From: Janthinobacterium sp. 344
Lineage (GTDB): Bacteria; Pseudomonadota; Gammaproteobacteria; Burkholderiales; Burkholderiaceae_D
DNA length: 64,000 bases
Assembly: GCF_900112025.1 (NCBI RefSeq)
Contig: NZ_FOKL01000001.1
Coordinates: 1,231,084-1,295,083 of the forward strand
Direction of reading: 5' to 3'
Below are positions 37,683-48,308 of this stretch, in pieces (position 1 is the first letter of the stretch; each line of letters starts with the position of its first letter). The position numbers and the translations under genes were made by a program. The notes below the pieces were generated by a model. The model did no database searches and was not told the DNA's origin. It worked only from the letters and a program-made list of their open reading frames with translations.

Positions 37683-38696
37683 ATGGACATGCGCACGATG
37701 ATGCCAACTATTACCCTGTCTGACGGCCTGATGGCGATGCCGAGCGGCATACGCCGCTGGCGCGAAGTCTTCAAACTGCATTTTCGCGCCCGTATGCAAC
37801 AGCGGCAAACCCGCCGCTGGCTGCAACTGCTGAACTCCCATCCGGTGTTTCATGGGCTGGTCCACGCCTATCCGCACATGATCCACAAGGTCTACCGCCC
37901 TTACCTGAGCCATACGCTGAATTGCCACCAGCGCGTGGAATTGCTGGTCGAGCATTACCACTTCATCCTGCAGCAAGGCTGGGGCAAGCTGATGACTGAA
38001 GCGGCTCACGGCCCCGTGCGTCTGGCGACGGTGCCGGGCAAATCCGGCGCGCCCTATCACCTGCAACTGTGTTCGCTGCACCCCATGGACCGCGAAGGCG
38101 AAATGGTGCTGCAACTGATGCATGACGAGCACGTGCTGTATTCGATCGCCTTCTCCTTCTTCGGCTGCCCCCAGCGCGCGACCCTGGGCATGCGCATCGG
38201 CTGCGTGCAAGGCCCGAAGGGGCAGGAAAGCATGCACCGCGTGCGCGAGGCAACGCGCGACTTGCACGGCCTGCGTCCCAAGACCCTGATGGTGCGCCTG
38301 GTGCGTCAACTGGGGTATGAACATGGCTGCCGCAAGATAATTCTTGTCGGCAATATCAACCGCGCCGTGCACCATTCCGCCAAGAAAGGCCGTTTATTTG
38401 CCGACTACAATGCGCTATGGCATGAACTTGGCGCCCTGACGCGCCAGGATGGCGATTTTGAGCTGCCGTGTGAAAACTTGCCCGCGCCCGTCATGGAAGA
38501 CATCCCCTCGAAAAAACGCTCGGAAGCGCGCAAGCGCCATGAACTGACCTTGCAGATGATCGCCAGCCTGCGTAGCGGCCTCGACGCCCATCGCAGCCCC
38601 GCGCAGAGCATCGCGGCAGGCGCCTTGGCGGCGGCCGGCGCGGTACGGCCATCGAGCAGCCTCGAAGACGACGACTACGCTTCCGCCATCGCCTGA
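37683..38696 (+). CDS. DUF535 (VirK/YbjX-family) protein
   Basis: 337 residues. The central part matches the DUF535 pattern: HPVFHGLVHAYPHMIHKVYR, RVELLVEHYHFI, LYSIAFSFFG, IGCVQGPKG and a later GRLFADYNALW. VirK of Shigella and YbjX of E. coli belong here; they affect surface-protein localisation or antimicrobial-peptide resistance, by unknown mechanism. No signal peptide. The start with MDMRTM is preferred to upstream in-frame codons that overlap the previous gene. Confidence 0.85.
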   Translation: MDMRTMMPTITLSDGLMAMPSGIRRWREVFKLHFRARMQQRQTRRWLQLLNSHPVFHGLVHAYPHMIHKVYRPYLSHTLNCHQRVELLVEHYHFILQQGWGKLMTEAAHGPVRLATVPGKSGAPYHLQLCSLHPMDREGEMVLQLMHDEHVLYSIAFSFFGCPQRATLGMRIGCVQGPKGQESMHRVREATRDLHGLRPKTLMVRLVRQLGYEHGCRKIILVGNINRAVHHSAKKGRLFADYNALWHELGALTRQDGDFELPCENLPAPVMEDIPSKKRSEARKRHELTLQMIASLRSGLDAHRSPAQSIAAGALAAAGAVRPSSSLEDDDYASAIA

Positions 38697-38878
38697 ACAT
38701 CGCTGGCCAAGTGCACGACGCCCCGCCCCCGCGTCATTGCCAGCCACCACCTCCGCAGCACACTATTGCCCCTGCGGCACACGCCTGAAACCCGTTGCGC
38801 GCACAATCCTGTTACGCTAGCGCTATCGGAAGGCACTTCCAGTGCACCGGTTCCCCCAACGCTTACTAGGAGGCATTC

Positions 38879-39109
38879 ATGCGCGTAGACATCTACCGCC
38901 GGGCCGAGCACGACGGCATTTTTTCCTATCTCGCCGTGCCGGAAGGAAAGATCATTCCTGAAGAAGTCACGAATACCGACTGGCAGCTGGAAGCACGCGC
39001 CAGCGAAGTGGCCGACGATGCGCAGGCCTTGCCTGACTACCATATCGAGCAGCCGCACCAGCAGATCGCCGCCAAGGGTTACGCGATCACGGGCCTGAAG
39101 GATATGTAA
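38879..39109 (+). CDS. Small conserved protein (resembles DUF6139)
   Basis: 76 residues: MRVDIYRRAEHDGIFSYLAV, then PEGKIIPEEVTNTDWQ and IAAKGYAITGLKDM. Strong SD aggagg before the ATG. It resembles a small Oxalobacteraceae family I recall as DUF6139; function unknown. It ends at a hairpin shared with dnaE on the other strand. Confidence 0.75.
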   Translation: MRVDIYRRAEHDGIFSYLAVPEGKIIPEEVTNTDWQLEARASEVADDAQALPDYHIEQPHQQIAAKGYAITGLKDM

Positions 39110-39112
39110 ACC

Positions 39113-39151
39113 AAAAAAGCCAAACCTGGATCTCTCCGGTTTGGCTTTGTT
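39113..39151. terminator. Bidirectional terminator between the 76-residue gene and dnaE
   Basis: Arms gccaaacc (39119-39126) and ggtttggc (39138-39145), with six A on the left and tttgtt on the right. Serves both convergent genes. Confidence 0.88.
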
Positions 39152-39172
39152 ATCGGCGGCGCGACTTGCCGG

Positions 39173-42100
39173 TCAGTATTCGACCGCCACCTCTTGCGCG
39201 CCCAGCATCTGCTCGAGCGCCGTCTGCAACTCATCCGATGGCGCCACCTTCCACTCCTCGCCAAACTGCAGCACGCAGCTGACGCCTTGCGGGCTGACCC
39301 GTGCGGCGATCGGCAAGCCCGTCTCGGCGCGGTGCGGCAGGATTACGTCGCGGATGCGCTTGGCGTCCAGGGTGGCCGGCAAGGTCAGGCCCAGCTGGCG
39401 GCCATACTGCACCCGCGCGGCGATGATGTCGAAGGCGCTCTCGGCCGTGATGCGCAAGCCGCCCGAAAAGCGGTCTTCCGACACCTTGCCCACCACGGCG
39501 AGAAATTCGTCTTCCTTGAAGATCTTCTTGTTGGCGTCGAACAGTTCGCCATACACCGTCACTTCCACCGTGCCGCTCTTGTCGTCCAGCGTGACGATGA
39601 GGATCTTGCCCCGCTGCGTCATCTGCGTGCGCAAGCCCGTGATGACGCCCGCCATCATGCGCGGTTCGCGCGACGGCGACAGTTCCGACAGTTTCGTGCG
39701 GGCAAAGCGGCGCGCCTCGGGCGCATATGAATCGAACAAATGGCCGGACAGATAAAAGCCCAGCGCGATCTTTTCTTCCGTCAATCGCTGTTTATCCGTC
39801 CACACGGGCACCTTGACGTACTCGGGCGGCGCCACCATGTCGCTGTCGTCGCCGCCGAACAGGCTCACCTGGTTGGCCGCCTTGGCCGCCTGGTCGGCGC
39901 ATTCCATGGCGAACGCCACGGAGGCCAGCAGGATGGCGCGGTCGACCTTCAGGCAATCGAAGGCGCCGCTGCGGATCAGGGACTCGATGGTGCGGCGGTT
40001 GATCTGCTTCTTGTCCACCCGCTTGCAGAAGTCGAACAGGCTGGTGAAGGGCCCGCCCGCCTCGCGCGCGGCGATGATGGCTTCGATGGCGTTCTGGCCG
40101 GACCCCTTCACGGCACCGAGGCCATAGCGGATCTGCGTGACTTTCTTGCCGCTCACGGACGGTGGCGCGCCGCTCGGCGTGAAGCGGTAGTCCGATTCGT
40201 TGATATCCGGCGGCAACAAGGTCAGCTTGCAGATTTCCAGCGAATCTTCCACCAGGATCTTGATCTTGTCCGTGTCGTCCATGGCCAGCGACAAGTTGGC
40301 GGCCATGAAGGCGGCCGTGTGGTGCGCCTTCAGATACGCCGTGTGGTACGACAGCAGGGCGTAGGCGGCGGCGTGCGATTTGTTGAAACCGTAGCCGGCG
40401 AACTTTTCCATCAAGTCGAAGATCTCGTCAGCCTTTTCCGCCGTCAAGCCATCTTTCGCCGCACCGGCGCGGAAGATCTCGCGGTGCTCGGCCATCTCCT
40501 CGGCCTTCTTCTTGCCCATGGCGCGGCGCAGCATGTCGGCGCCGCCCAGCGAGTAGCCGCCGACAATCTGCGCCATCTGCATCACCTGCTCCTGATACAC
40601 CATGATGCCGTAGGTTTCGGACAGAATCGATTCCGTGCGCGGATCGGGATAGTCGAAACGCTCGCCGTGCTTGCGCTTGCAGAAGTCGGGAATCAGGTCC
40701 ATCGGGCCCGGACGGTACAGCGCCACGAGCGCGATAATGTCTTCGAAACGGTCGGGACGCGCATCCTTCAGCATGCCCTGCATGCCGCGCGACTCCAGCT
40801 GGAACACGGCCACGGTCTTGGCCTTGGTCAGCAGGTCGTACGATGGCTTGTCGTTCAGCGGCAAGGTCGCCAGGTCGAAGTTCGCCTGCGCCGGATCGAG
40901 CTGCTTGATGTAGCGCACGGCGCGGTCGAGAATCGTCAGCGTGGTCAAGCCCAAAAAGTCGAACTTCACCAGGCCGACGGCTTCCACGTCGTCCTTGTCG
41001 TACTGCGACACGACGCCCGAGTCGCCTCCCTGCGTGTACAGCGGGCAGAAATCCGTCAGCTTGCCCGGGGCGATCAAGACGCCCCCCGCGTGCATGCCGA
41101 TATTGCGCGTGATGCCTTCGACCTGCTGCGCCAGGTCCAGCAGCTGCTTGACCTCTTCCTCGTTTTCCAGGCGCTCCTTGAGCAGCGGTTCCTCTTCGAT
41201 GGCGTCGGCGATCGACACGGGTTTGCCGGGCTTGAACGGAATCAGCTTCGAGATGCCGTCGCAGAAGTTATAGCCGAAGTCCATCACGCGGCCCACGTCG
41301 CGGATGGCGCCCTTGGCCGCCATGGTACCGAAGGTGGCGATCTGCGAGACGGCCTCCTTGCCGTACAAATCCTTGACGTGCTGGATGACGCGGTCGCGCC
41401 CTTCCTGGCAAAAGTCGATATCGAAGTCGGGCATCGAGACGCGTTCGGGATTCAAAAAGCGCTCGAACAGCAGGTTGTACTGCAATGGATCGAGGTCGGT
41501 AATGAGCAGCGAATACGCCACCAGCGAACCGGCACCGGAGCCGCGGCCCGGGCCGACGGGCACGCCATTTTCCTTGGCCCACTGGATAAACTCGGCCACG
41601 ATGAGGAAGTAGCCGGGGAATTTCATGTTGCAAATCGTGTCTGTCTCGAATTTCAGGCGCGACTCGTAGCGCGGGCGCTCCTTTTCACGGCGCTCGGCAT
41701 CGGGATACAGCTGTAGTAAGCGTTTTTCCAGGCCCGCCTGCGATTCGGCGACGAGGAACTGGTCGATCGTCATGCCGTCCGGCGTGGGGAAGTTCGGCAG
41801 CTGCGGCTTGCCCAGGGTCAAGGTCAAATTGCAGCGCTTGGCGATTTCCACGGAATTGGCCAGCGCGGCCGGCAGGTCGGCGAACAGGTCGGCCATGTCG
41901 GCCTGCGACAGGAAGCGCTGGCTGTCATTGAAGCGCTTCACGCGCTTGGCATTGGCCAGCATTTCGCCCTCGGCGATACAGGTGCGGGCTTCGTGGGCAA
42001 TGAATTCCTCAGGAGAAATAAATTGCACGGGATGCGTGGCCACCACGGGCAAGCCCAGCTTGGCCGCCAGCGCCACCGCGTGGCGCACCTGCGCTTCCTG

Positions 42101-42727
42101 GTTGGCCTGGCCGCCGCGCTGGATCTCGACATAGAAATGGCCGGGGAAAATCTCGGCCCAGCGCTGCGCGTTGCGCTCGGCCAGGGCCAGGTTGCCATTC
42201 TCGATGGCGATGCCGACATCGCCGAAGTGCGCGCCGGACAGCGCGATCAAGCCATTCGCCGCGCTTTCACCCGGGTACAGGTCATAGGTATTCGTCGCCA
42301 GCGCCTGCAGCCACTCGATGCGCAGCTCGGCGCGGCCCTTGTACTGGTTGGTCAGCCAGGCCGTCGACAGCAGTTCGCACAGCTGCAGGTAGCCCATGCG
42401 GTTCTTCGCCAGCAACAGCAAACGCGACGGTTTTTCGCGGTTGTCGTCATTCGTGATCCACACGTCGACGCCGACGATGGGCTTGATGCCCTTGCCGCGC
42501 GCTTCCTTGTAGAACTTGACCATGCCGAACAGGTTCGACAGGTCGGTGACGGCCAGCGCCACCTGTTTGTCCTTCGCCGCCGCCTTGACCACGTCGTCGA
42601 TGCGCACCAGCCCATCGACGATCGAATACTCCGAGTGCACGCGCAAGTGGACAAATCCAGGGCCTGGCGGGGCTTGCCGTTGATCTTGCTGCGAACCTGC
42701 CGGAGCGCCGGCCTCTTGCATTACCAT
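39173..42727 (-). CDS. dnaE: DNA polymerase III alpha subunit
   Basis: Catalytic subunit of the replicative polymerase. About 1184 residues, close to E. coli DnaE (1160). An N-terminal PHP domain begins [20 protein letters not shown]. The active-site Asp cluster is in [32 protein letters not shown] is typical. The C-terminal OB ([18 protein letters not shown]) and tau-binding regions follow. Three closely spaced in-frame ATGs (42733, 42727, 42721) are possible; 42727 best fits AGGA 5 bases upstream. Convergent with the 76-residue gene. Confidence 0.96.
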   Translation of the reverse strand: MVMQEAGAPAGSQQDQRQAPPGPGFVHLRVHSEYSIVDGLVRIDDVVKAAAKDKQVALAVTDLSNLFGMVKFYKEARGKGIKPIVGVDVWITNDDNREKPSRLLLLAKNRMGYLQLCELLSTAWLTNQYKGRAELRIEWLQALATNTYDLYPGESAANGLIALSGAHFGDVGIAIENGNLALAERNAQRWAEIFPGHFYVEIQRGGQANQEAQVRHAVALAAKLGLPVVATHPVQFISPEEFIAHEARTCIAEGEMLANAKRVKRFNDSQRFLSQADMADLFADLPAALANSVEIAKRCNLTLTLGKPQLPNFPTPDGMTIDQFLVAESQAGLEKRLLQLYPDAERREKERPRYESRLKFETDTICNMKFPGYFLIVAEFIQWAKENGVPVGPGRGSGAGSLVAYSLLITDLDPLQYNLLFERFLNPERVSMPDFDIDFCQEGRDRVIQHVKDLYGKEAVSQIATFGTMAAKGAIRDVGRVMDFGYNFCDGISKLIPFKPGKPVSIADAIEEEPLLKERLENEEEVKQLLDLAQQVEGITRNIGMHAGGVLIAPGKLTDFCPLYTQGGDSGVVSQYDKDDVEAVGLVKFDFLGLTTLTILDRAVRYIKQLDPAQANFDLATLPLNDKPSYDLLTKAKTVAVFQLESRGMQGMLKDARPDRFEDIIALVALYRPGPMDLIPDFCKRKHGERFDYPDPRTESILSETYGIMVYQEQVMQMAQIVGGYSLGGADMLRRAMGKKKAEEMAEHREIFRAGAAKDGLTAEKADEIFDLMEKFAGYGFNKSHAAAYALLSYHTAYLKAHHTAAFMAANLSLAMDDTDKIKILVEDSLEICKLTLLPPDINESDYRFTPSGAPPSVSGKKVTQIRYGLGAVKGSGQNAIEAIIAAREAGGPFTSLFDFCKRVDKKQINRRTIESLIRSGAFDCLKVDRAILLASVAFAMECADQAAKAANQVSLFGGDDSDMVAPPEYVKVPVWTDKQRLTEEKIALGFYLSGHLFDSYAPEARRFARTKLSELSPSREPRMMAGVITGLRTQMTQRGKILIVTLDDKSGTVEVTVYGELFDANKKIFKEDEFLAVVGKVSEDRFSGGLRITAESAFDIIAARVQYGRQLGLTLPATLDAKRIRDVILPHRAETGLPIAARVSPQGVSCVLQFGEEWKVAPSDELQTALEQMLGAQEVAVEY

Positions 42728-42934
42728 TTCCATCCTGTGTACCGTTTCCTGCAAAATTCAATGGGGTCTATTCTACCGCGTCGCGGCCCCGGACCGGCGA
42801 CGCGGCCCCCGGTTGCAGGCAAGAAATTCCTGCCGCGCACGACCGGCGGGGATGGCACCAGGAGCGCCACCGGGTATCCCGCCCGGCCCGCCGGGCTTAT
42901 AATATCGGCTGTTCAGTCTACGCCGATCGCCATC

Positions 42935-43837
42935 ATGCAAGCCATCACCCCAGCAACACCGTCCGTTTCCGCCGCCGCCAGCCCGCTGGCCGCCACGCCC
43001 GCCGCCACGTTTGTCAATATTGCAGCGTATAAATTCATTACGCTGGACGATACGGAAGCCATGCGCCCGCTGTATCAGGAGCAATGCCTGGCGCTGGGCC
43101 TGAAGGGCACGATCCTGCTGACGCCGGAAGGCATCAACATGTTCCTGTCGGGCACGCGCGCGCATATCGACAGCTTCCTCGCCTGGGTACGCAGCGACGA
43201 ACGTCTGGCCGATCTGGAGTGGAAAGAAAGCTTGTCGAATGAGCAATCGCACAAGCGCATGCTGGTCAAGCTGAAAAAAGAAATCATCACCATGCGCATG
43301 CCGCTGATCAAGCCGGAACTGGGCCGCGCCCCGTCCGTCGATGCGCACACGCTCAAGCGCTGGTTAGATGCCGGCGTCGACGACGCGGGCAAGCCCGTGG
43401 TCATGATGGAAACGCGCAACGCCTTTGAAGTGGACGTGGGCACGTTCAATAACACGCTCGATTACCGTATCGACAAGTTTACGGAATTTCCCGCCGTGGC
43501 CGCCGCCCACAAGGACGAGCTGGAAGGCAAGACCGTCGTCACTTTCTGCACGGGCGGCATCCGCTGCGAAAAGGCCGCCATCCACATGAAGGAAATCGGC
43601 TACGACAGCGTGTACCAGCTCGACGGCGGCATCCTGAAGTATTTCGAGGAAGTGGGCGGCGAGCACTACACGGGCGACTGCTTCGTCTTCGACTACCGCA
43701 CGGCCCTGAACCCGAAACTGGAACCGACGGAAACCGTGCAATGCTTCGTCTGCCGCGCCGTCGTCACGCCGCGCCAGCAGCTGGCGCCGGAATACGTGTA
43801 TGAGGTGTCTTGTCCGCATTGCTACAACAAGAAGTAA
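42935..43837 (+). CDS. trhO: tRNA uridine(34) hydroxylase (rhodanese family)
   Basis: Produces 5-hydroxyuridine at tRNA wobble position 34. 300 residues. N-terminal acylphosphatase-like domain ([20 protein letters not shown]), rhodanese domain with [17 protein letters not shown] and the active-site Cys in [14 protein letters not shown], and a C-terminal Cys pair set CFVCRAVV...CPHC probably binding metal. An Ala/Pro-rich 22-residue N-terminal stretch precedes the conserved part. Last gene of the GC-rich conserved block; the polysaccharide locus begins beyond it. Confidence 0.95.
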   Translation: MQAITPATPSVSAAASPLAATPAATFVNIAAYKFITLDDTEAMRPLYQEQCLALGLKGTILLTPEGINMFLSGTRAHIDSFLAWVRSDERLADLEWKESLSNEQSHKRMLVKLKKEIITMRMPLIKPELGRAPSVDAHTLKRWLDAGVDDAGKPVVMMETRNAFEVDVGTFNNTLDYRIDKFTEFPAVAAAHKDELEGKTVVTFCTGGIRCEKAAIHMKEIGYDSVYQLDGGILKYFEEVGGEHYTGDCFVFDYRTALNPKLEPTETVQCFVCRAVVTPRQQLAPEYVYEVSCPHCYNKK

Positions 43838-44184
43838 TTCTCGCTGTGTCCTCCACGTTGGTCATGCGCATCTGACGTCATGCGCATGACAACGCTGAGA
43901 GAGCCACGCCACTGCGCATAATGGGCAGATACGCAAAGTTGCCGCGCCAGGATAATGTAACACCTCTGCCTCCCTCGCCTGGATCGTAACGCGACTCCGA
44001 CAAGCACAAGTAAAACAAGCTGCGGATGCTCGTGCAAGTCACAAAATACCATCCCTCGGCTGCCATCAGCGCACCATTCCACCTTGAACTTATCCCATCC
44101 TGCAAACAGTGAGGCCATGGCGTTTTTCCTCACCGCATCGCTCAATCCGTGGCCAATTTATCAATCAAGATCAGTTAAAGAACA
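43838..44184. other. Intergenic stretch at the GC-shift boundary, with an 11-bp inverted repeat
   Basis: No gene credited in these 347 bp. A perfect inverted repeat gtcatgcgcat (43861-43871) / atgcgcatgac (43880-43890), loop ctgacgtc, lies 24 bp past trhO. It has no T tract, so it is not a classic terminator. Two competing minus-strand frames (to 44145 and to 44105) cover the middle; neither has a recognisable family or a good ribosome site. Confidence 0.5.
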
Positions 44185-45201
44185 TCACGTCACATAACGA
44201 CAAAACTTCACTTTTCTACAAACAAAAATGATGGCAAGAGAAGCAATAAACACCAACCCGGACACCACTAACGGTGCTATCCAAGGATTACCAAATTTCA
44301 CAGATATACCAAGGGCAGCGGAAAACCGGTCAATCATCAACACATGAAGACAATAAATTCCCAACGAACAATCAGATATTGCAGAGAGAATTTTTGATGG
44401 CGCCTCTTTCTTTAATGCCATCAACATGGAAAACAAGCCATATGCCGCGGCGAGCACAAATGGAGAAAGATAACCAAAAAGCAACTCAGTTGGTTTCCCA
44501 GTCTTAATTGACATGACATAAGTAAAACACATCGTCAAAAAAGATGAAATAAAAAATATTAAAAATCCAACTTTAAAGTTATTTTTCTCAGAATTACCCA
44601 CGTAAGCACCGAGAAGAAAATATCCAATATATCCCGAAAAATATACCAAGGAATAAGTAGAATTCAATTTATCGGATAAAATTTCACCTCCACCGAAAAT
44701 TGAATTATATACCTCGGCGAATTGTGGATAAATGGAAGCCACAAGCACCCAAATTGCAATTATTGCCACTTGTTCACTTTTTGTACTATTTAAAAAAAAC
44801 TTCCTCAATACCGGAACTGTCGCATACAAGCCAATCAATACGTAGAAGTACCAAAGATGATACATAACTGGACCTTGAGCAATTTTTATAATCCAGTTAC
44901 CCACATCTACTCCGTTGTAAGCCAACCAAGCCAAATAGAAGCATGACCAAAATATGAGAGGAGGTAGTATTCTAACGCAACGCTTCTTGAAAAATACGCT
45001 TAACGCCTCGTCCTTTTTCAACAGTGCTTCTCCGCTAATCATTAAAAAGAGAGGAACACATGCCCGACTAAAAGAATCAAAGAAGTTAGCTGCCCACCAC
45101 TTATCTCCAAATGAAGAAAAATTCTGTGATGAAACATGAAGAAGAACTACCATAAAGCAGGCAATTACTCTCACCCATGAGTTTCGCCTATCCATTTTCA
45201 T
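44185..45201 (-). CDS. Acyltransferase family 3 membrane protein (AT-rich)
   Basis: 338 residues with about ten helices. The N-terminus RRNSWVRVIACFMVVLLHVS has the catalytic-type His of acyltransferase-3/OafA-WecH proteins, followed by the R-x10-P/F region (KKRCVRILPPLIFWSCFYLA). Likely O-acetylates a surface sugar on the periplasmic or cytoplasmic face using acetyl-CoA. The DNA is far more AT-rich than the housekeeping genes, evidence for separate acquisition. Isolated by 471 bp of AT-rich non-coding DNA upstream. Confidence 0.88.
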   Translation of the reverse strand: MKMDRRNSWVRVIACFMVVLLHVSSQNFSSFGDKWWAANFFDSFSRACVPLFLMISGEALLKKDEALSVFFKKRCVRILPPLIFWSCFYLAWLAYNGVDVGNWIIKIAQGPVMYHLWYFYVLIGLYATVPVLRKFFLNSTKSEQVAIIAIWVLVASIYPQFAEVYNSIFGGGEILSDKLNSTYSLVYFSGYIGYFLLGAYVGNSEKNNFKVGFLIFFISSFLTMCFTYVMSIKTGKPTELLFGYLSPFVLAAAYGLFSMLMALKKEAPSKILSAISDCSLGIYCLHVLMIDRFSAALGISVKFGNPWIAPLVVSGLVFIASLAIIFVCRKVKFCRYVT

Positions 45202-45672
45202 ATTAGTTCTTTCAGAAATCGCTGATCAATTCGCTGCTATAGTGAAGAGTTGCTGTCCGGACAGCTGTATGACGAGCCAAACAAAAAAATGCCAGCCGAT
45301 TGTAGGAAATTATTTATCCTTCATAAAAAAAAGCACACCATTCATTTATCATTACACACCCATAACAAACAAAAAATGGGAGAATATCAACACGAAAAAT
45401 ATTAGTACCCCCCATTGCCAAAGCAGCAGATATTAAAAATCAACAACAATGGCAAAATCAATGTGCGCTTTTTATCGAACATTAACTTTCAATTCACCGG
45501 GTTGATTTAGCAATAATATTAAAAGTTGACTATTCTAAATTAATTTAAAAATAAATAATGACTTTACATATAAAAATTTCCCAACTAAGAACATATCCTG
45601 CCATTTAATCATGAATATGCTTCGCAATTTAGATATGCAGGCGCAAAAACACTTGCACGCCATCTCTTCTTT
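45202..45672. other. AT-rich intergenic stretch, no gene seen
   Basis: 471 bp, strongly A/T-rich. No open frame with a ribosome site or protein-like composition. It must hold the promoter of the acyltransferase gene (minus strand), with many possible -10 sequences, none decisive. Confidence 0.6.
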
Positions 45673-46074
45673 CTATTTGAAGCTCCACCGTTTGTGGCCA
45701 ACATAGCTGGTAAATACAGGAACCAATACGCCAATTGCATGAGCAAATTCTTTCGAATATGCTGATATTTTCATTGCAGGAAATACGTAAAACAACAAGA
45801 ACAGACTGATACCCCAAGTCTGCAGTATTGCCACTGCATTGACAAGAATGAAAAATAACATGGAACGATGCACGGCCTGTTGGCTTTCCTTGAAAACAAA
45901 AAGACGCGCCAACACATAAGCTGTAATCATGCCAGTGATGTAGGAAAGAATCACTGCGGTAGAGAATGACATCCACTGATTATAAATAATTCTGGAACCA
46001 AAATTAACTACCGCTGCCATACCACCCGTTACCAGGAATAAAATAAACTGGCGCGATGCAAACACCTTCATCAT
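45673..46074 (-). CDS. GtrA-family membrane protein
   Basis: 133 residues, four helices. [20 protein letters not shown] at the start and [10 protein letters not shown] at the end are the GtrA family hallmarks. Family members help flip or hand over polyprenyl-phosphate sugars; Rv3789 of Mycobacterium tuberculosis, next to dprE1, is in this family and linked to the arabinose donor. The usual GtrB glycosyltransferase is absent beside it. Its ATG overlaps the stop of the FAD oxidoreductase (ATGA). Confidence 0.9.
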   Translation of the reverse strand: MMKVFASRQFILFLVTGGMAAVVNFGSRIIYNQWMSFSTAVILSYITGMITAYVLARLFVFKESQQAVHRSMLFFILVNAVAILQTWGISLFLLFYVFPAMKISAYSKEFAHAIGVLVPVFTSYVGHKRWSFK

Positions 46075-47357
46075 ACGCAGGCATCCTTGGCCATCTGACG
46101 CCCAAAGCCGATACTCTCAGAAATGCCGCGATCTTCTGGATAATAATAGGAGGTATCGGCAACCCACAGCCCCTGTACCGGCAAGGAAACAGGCGGAAGA
46201 CGCTCAAGATAGCCGGGCTCACAAATTGGCTGCGCATAACGATAACGGCTAGCACGCATATCGATAAAATCTTCATCACACAGCGCGGGATTTATCTTCT
46301 TGAAGTAGCTCCGTACCTTATCAAGAAAAGCCTGATCGGGTTCGGCATATTTGGGATGCTCGCCAGGCATGTAAAATGGTACGTACACGATATGTTGATC
46401 CAGTGGCCGCAGGTTGGAATATTCCACCAGACCGGGAATATCCATCTCTGGGTCATTGGTGTTGAGCCAAAAATTGTCCGTCAATTTCTGGCGCAGTTTT
46501 ACAATCACGCATACTACAGCGATGTTATTCAGCGCGCGGAACTTCCCCAATACTTCAGCCGGTAAATCAGGCATGATACGCGGCACAAATGGCAGCGGAA
46601 TCGTGCTGATAACCTTGTCAAACTTCTCAAACTGCCCGCCGACTTCGACACCGCAGACGATATTCTTCTCAATTACTACTTTACTTACCGGAGAACTCAA
46701 TCGGATAATACCGCCATGCTTCTCAATATCGCTATGCATCGCTTGCAACAAGGTATCCGAACCACCATCGAGATAACCCAGTTTTTCCTTGAACAGGCTA
46801 TAGCGAGATCGGCCAATACGGCGAATACGGCTCCAGATCCACGCCGCAGACAGATTCTCTGTGAAATCATAAAACTTGTAATCAAACAAGCGGCGCCACA
46901 ATACTTCGTATGCCTCCTTGCCTACCCAGCGCTTGATCCAGGTGACCGCATCAACGTGGTCTAGCGGCTTCCAGTCATCACGCTTGGTCGAGATGAACGC
47001 ATGCAAACCATAGCGGAATTTGGCGGCCAGTCCCAGACCTTTAAATTTCAGCAGTGCCACTGGATTTCCCCAGTCCTGTAATTGGTTCTGATACCAATAA
47101 CCCATTTTGGTTGGCACCCAGTGCATCTTGTCGGCCAGATGCAACTCGTCCAACACGGTCAAGAAAGCATGGTCTGAAATAGCATGAAAGTGATAGTATC
47201 GTTCGATCGACAAGCCTGAAAAATCAAAGGCAGCGGTCATGCCACCCACCCGGTCATCAGCCTCAAAGACGACGGGTATATGACCATCGCGGGCCAGTTG
47301 ATACGCTACCGCCAACCCCATGGGACCTGCTCCCAGTACTGCAATTCGTTGACCCAT
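46071..47357 (-). CDS. FAD-dependent oxidoreductase (amine-oxidase/UDP-galactopyranose-mutase-like fold)
   Basis: 428 residues. N-terminal dinucleotide motif [20 protein letters not shown], then [14 protein letters not shown], and a C-terminal FAD contact [20 protein letters not shown]. The layout resembles protoporphyrinogen-oxidase/UDP-galactopyranose-mutase-type flavoproteins, common in polysaccharide loci as annotated 'NAD(P)-binding protein'. It is not canonical Glf by length. Sits 3 bp after the epimerase gene and overlaps gtrA, so the three form one operon. The reaction is unknown; a sugar or lipid-sugar oxidation or rearrangement is inferred from context. Confidence 0.82.
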   Translation of the reverse strand: MGQRIAVLGAGPMGLAVAYQLARDGHIPVVFEADDRVGGMTAAFDFSGLSIERYYHFHAISDHAFLTVLDELHLADKMHWVPTKMGYWYQNQLQDWGNPVALLKFKGLGLAAKFRYGLHAFISTKRDDWKPLDHVDAVTWIKRWVGKEAYEVLWRRLFDYKFYDFTENLSAAWIWSRIRRIGRSRYSLFKEKLGYLDGGSDTLLQAMHSDIEKHGGIIRLSSPVSKVVIEKNIVCGVEVGGQFEKFDKVISTIPLPFVPRIMPDLPAEVLGKFRALNNIAVVCVIVKLRQKLTDNFWLNTNDPEMDIPGLVEYSNLRPLDQHIVYVPFYMPGEHPKYAEPDQAFLDKVRSYFKKINPALCDEDFIDMRASRYRYAQPICEPGYLERLPPVSLPVQGLWVADTSYYYPEDRGISESIGFGRQMAKDACV

Positions 47358-47360
47358 TAT

Positions 47361-48308
47361 TTAGAACTCCAGAATGACTTTGTTATAACGAGGGTCGTTG
47401 AATGTCTCATCGATCGCATTTGCAAACGTCGTATACGGCACGCCGAATTTTCCAGGCCAGTCGATCACTTCGAATTCATCTTTTGCACTCAATGCCTTCA
47501 GTTGCTGCGTGGTAAACGGTGGATTCTTGTCAAACATGGACCACGTGGCGATCAGAGCATAAAACAGGCCGTACGGAATTTTGACGATAGCTGTCTTTGC
47601 ATCAGTTGCACGTTTGATGATGCGAATGATATCGATGTAGTCGATCTTTTCATGACCTGAAATATTGTAAATGCCATCAGTCACGCGATTTTCGATACAA
47701 CTGATAATGATGCTCGAGAAATCTCCGACATACAGCGGCTGACGCATGTAGCGGCCGTGCCCGGGAATGGGAAATACTGGTACCTTTTTCATGAAGCGGG
47801 ACAGCCAGCCGAGATGCTTGCGGTCAAACCAGCCAAACATCAAGGTCGGACGCAAAATAGGACAGGCAATGCCACTGGCGAGCACCAACTGCTCTTGCTC
47901 AATTTTACTGCGCGTGTAGAAATCATCAGCCACCGATTCCACCACCGACGAACTGATATGTACCAAATACGGTTGCTTTTTGGCAGACTTGATTAATTCC
48001 AGTATCAAGCCGCTTGCATCAATATTATTACGTTGGAAATCCTGATAATCAATGCCGCCGATCTGGGCCTGCAACATGACGACCACGTCGGCATCCTGGA
48101 AATGCTGCTGCCATTCACCCGGCTCCGCAAGATCCGCGTAGACACACTCGACGTCCGGCTGCACCTGTTGCAGGATAGCCAGGTTGGTACGATGCTTGTC
48201 GAGTACGACGATATTCGTATAGCCCTTATCCTTGAGACGTGCCACCAGATTTTGCCCCACCAGTCCGGCGCCCCCTGGTAAAACAATTTTTTGATTCTTT
48301 AAAGTCAT
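47361..48308 (-). CDS. NAD-dependent epimerase/dehydratase (extended SDR)
   Basis: 315 residues. Rossmann motif IVLPGGAGLVGQNLVARLKD, then VYADLAEPGEWQQHF and VVVMLQAQIGGIDYQDFQRN. The SDR catalytic Tyr appears replaced or shifted: SSVVESVADDFYTRSKIEQE contains Y-x3-K (YTRSK). It probably modifies a nucleotide-sugar or lipid-linked sugar. First gene of the epimerase-FAD-GtrA operon; the adjoining upstream 900 bp look decayed. Confidence 0.85.
   Translation of the reverse strand: MTLKNQKIVLPGGAGLVGQNLVARLKDKGYTNIVVLDKHRTNLAILQQVQPDVECVYADLAEPGEWQQHFQDADVVVMLQAQIGGIDYQDFQRNNIDASGLILELIKSAKKQPYLVHISSSVVESVADDFYTRSKIEQEQLVLASGIACPILRPTLMFGWFDRKHLGWLSRFMKKVPVFPIPGHGRYMRQPLYVGDFSSIIISCIENRVTDGIYNISGHEKIDYIDIIRIIKRATDAKTAIVKIPYGLFYALIATWSMFDKNPPFTTQQLKALSAKDEFEVIDWPGKFGVPYTTFANAIDETFNDPRYNKVILEF

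Noticed and set aside
39740-41716. 658-codon plus-strand frame opposite dnaE
   Set aside because: Antisense shadow of a certain gene.
43822-44145. Minus-strand 107-codon frame between trhO and the acyltransferase gene
   Set aside because: Overlaps the trhO 3' end, has a competing frame over the same DNA, and shows no family or good start signal. It could still be a remnant.
45242-45436. Plus-strand 64-codon frame in the AT-rich gap
   Set aside because: Low-complexity AT-rich codons, no ribosome site, no hydrophobic or domain pattern.
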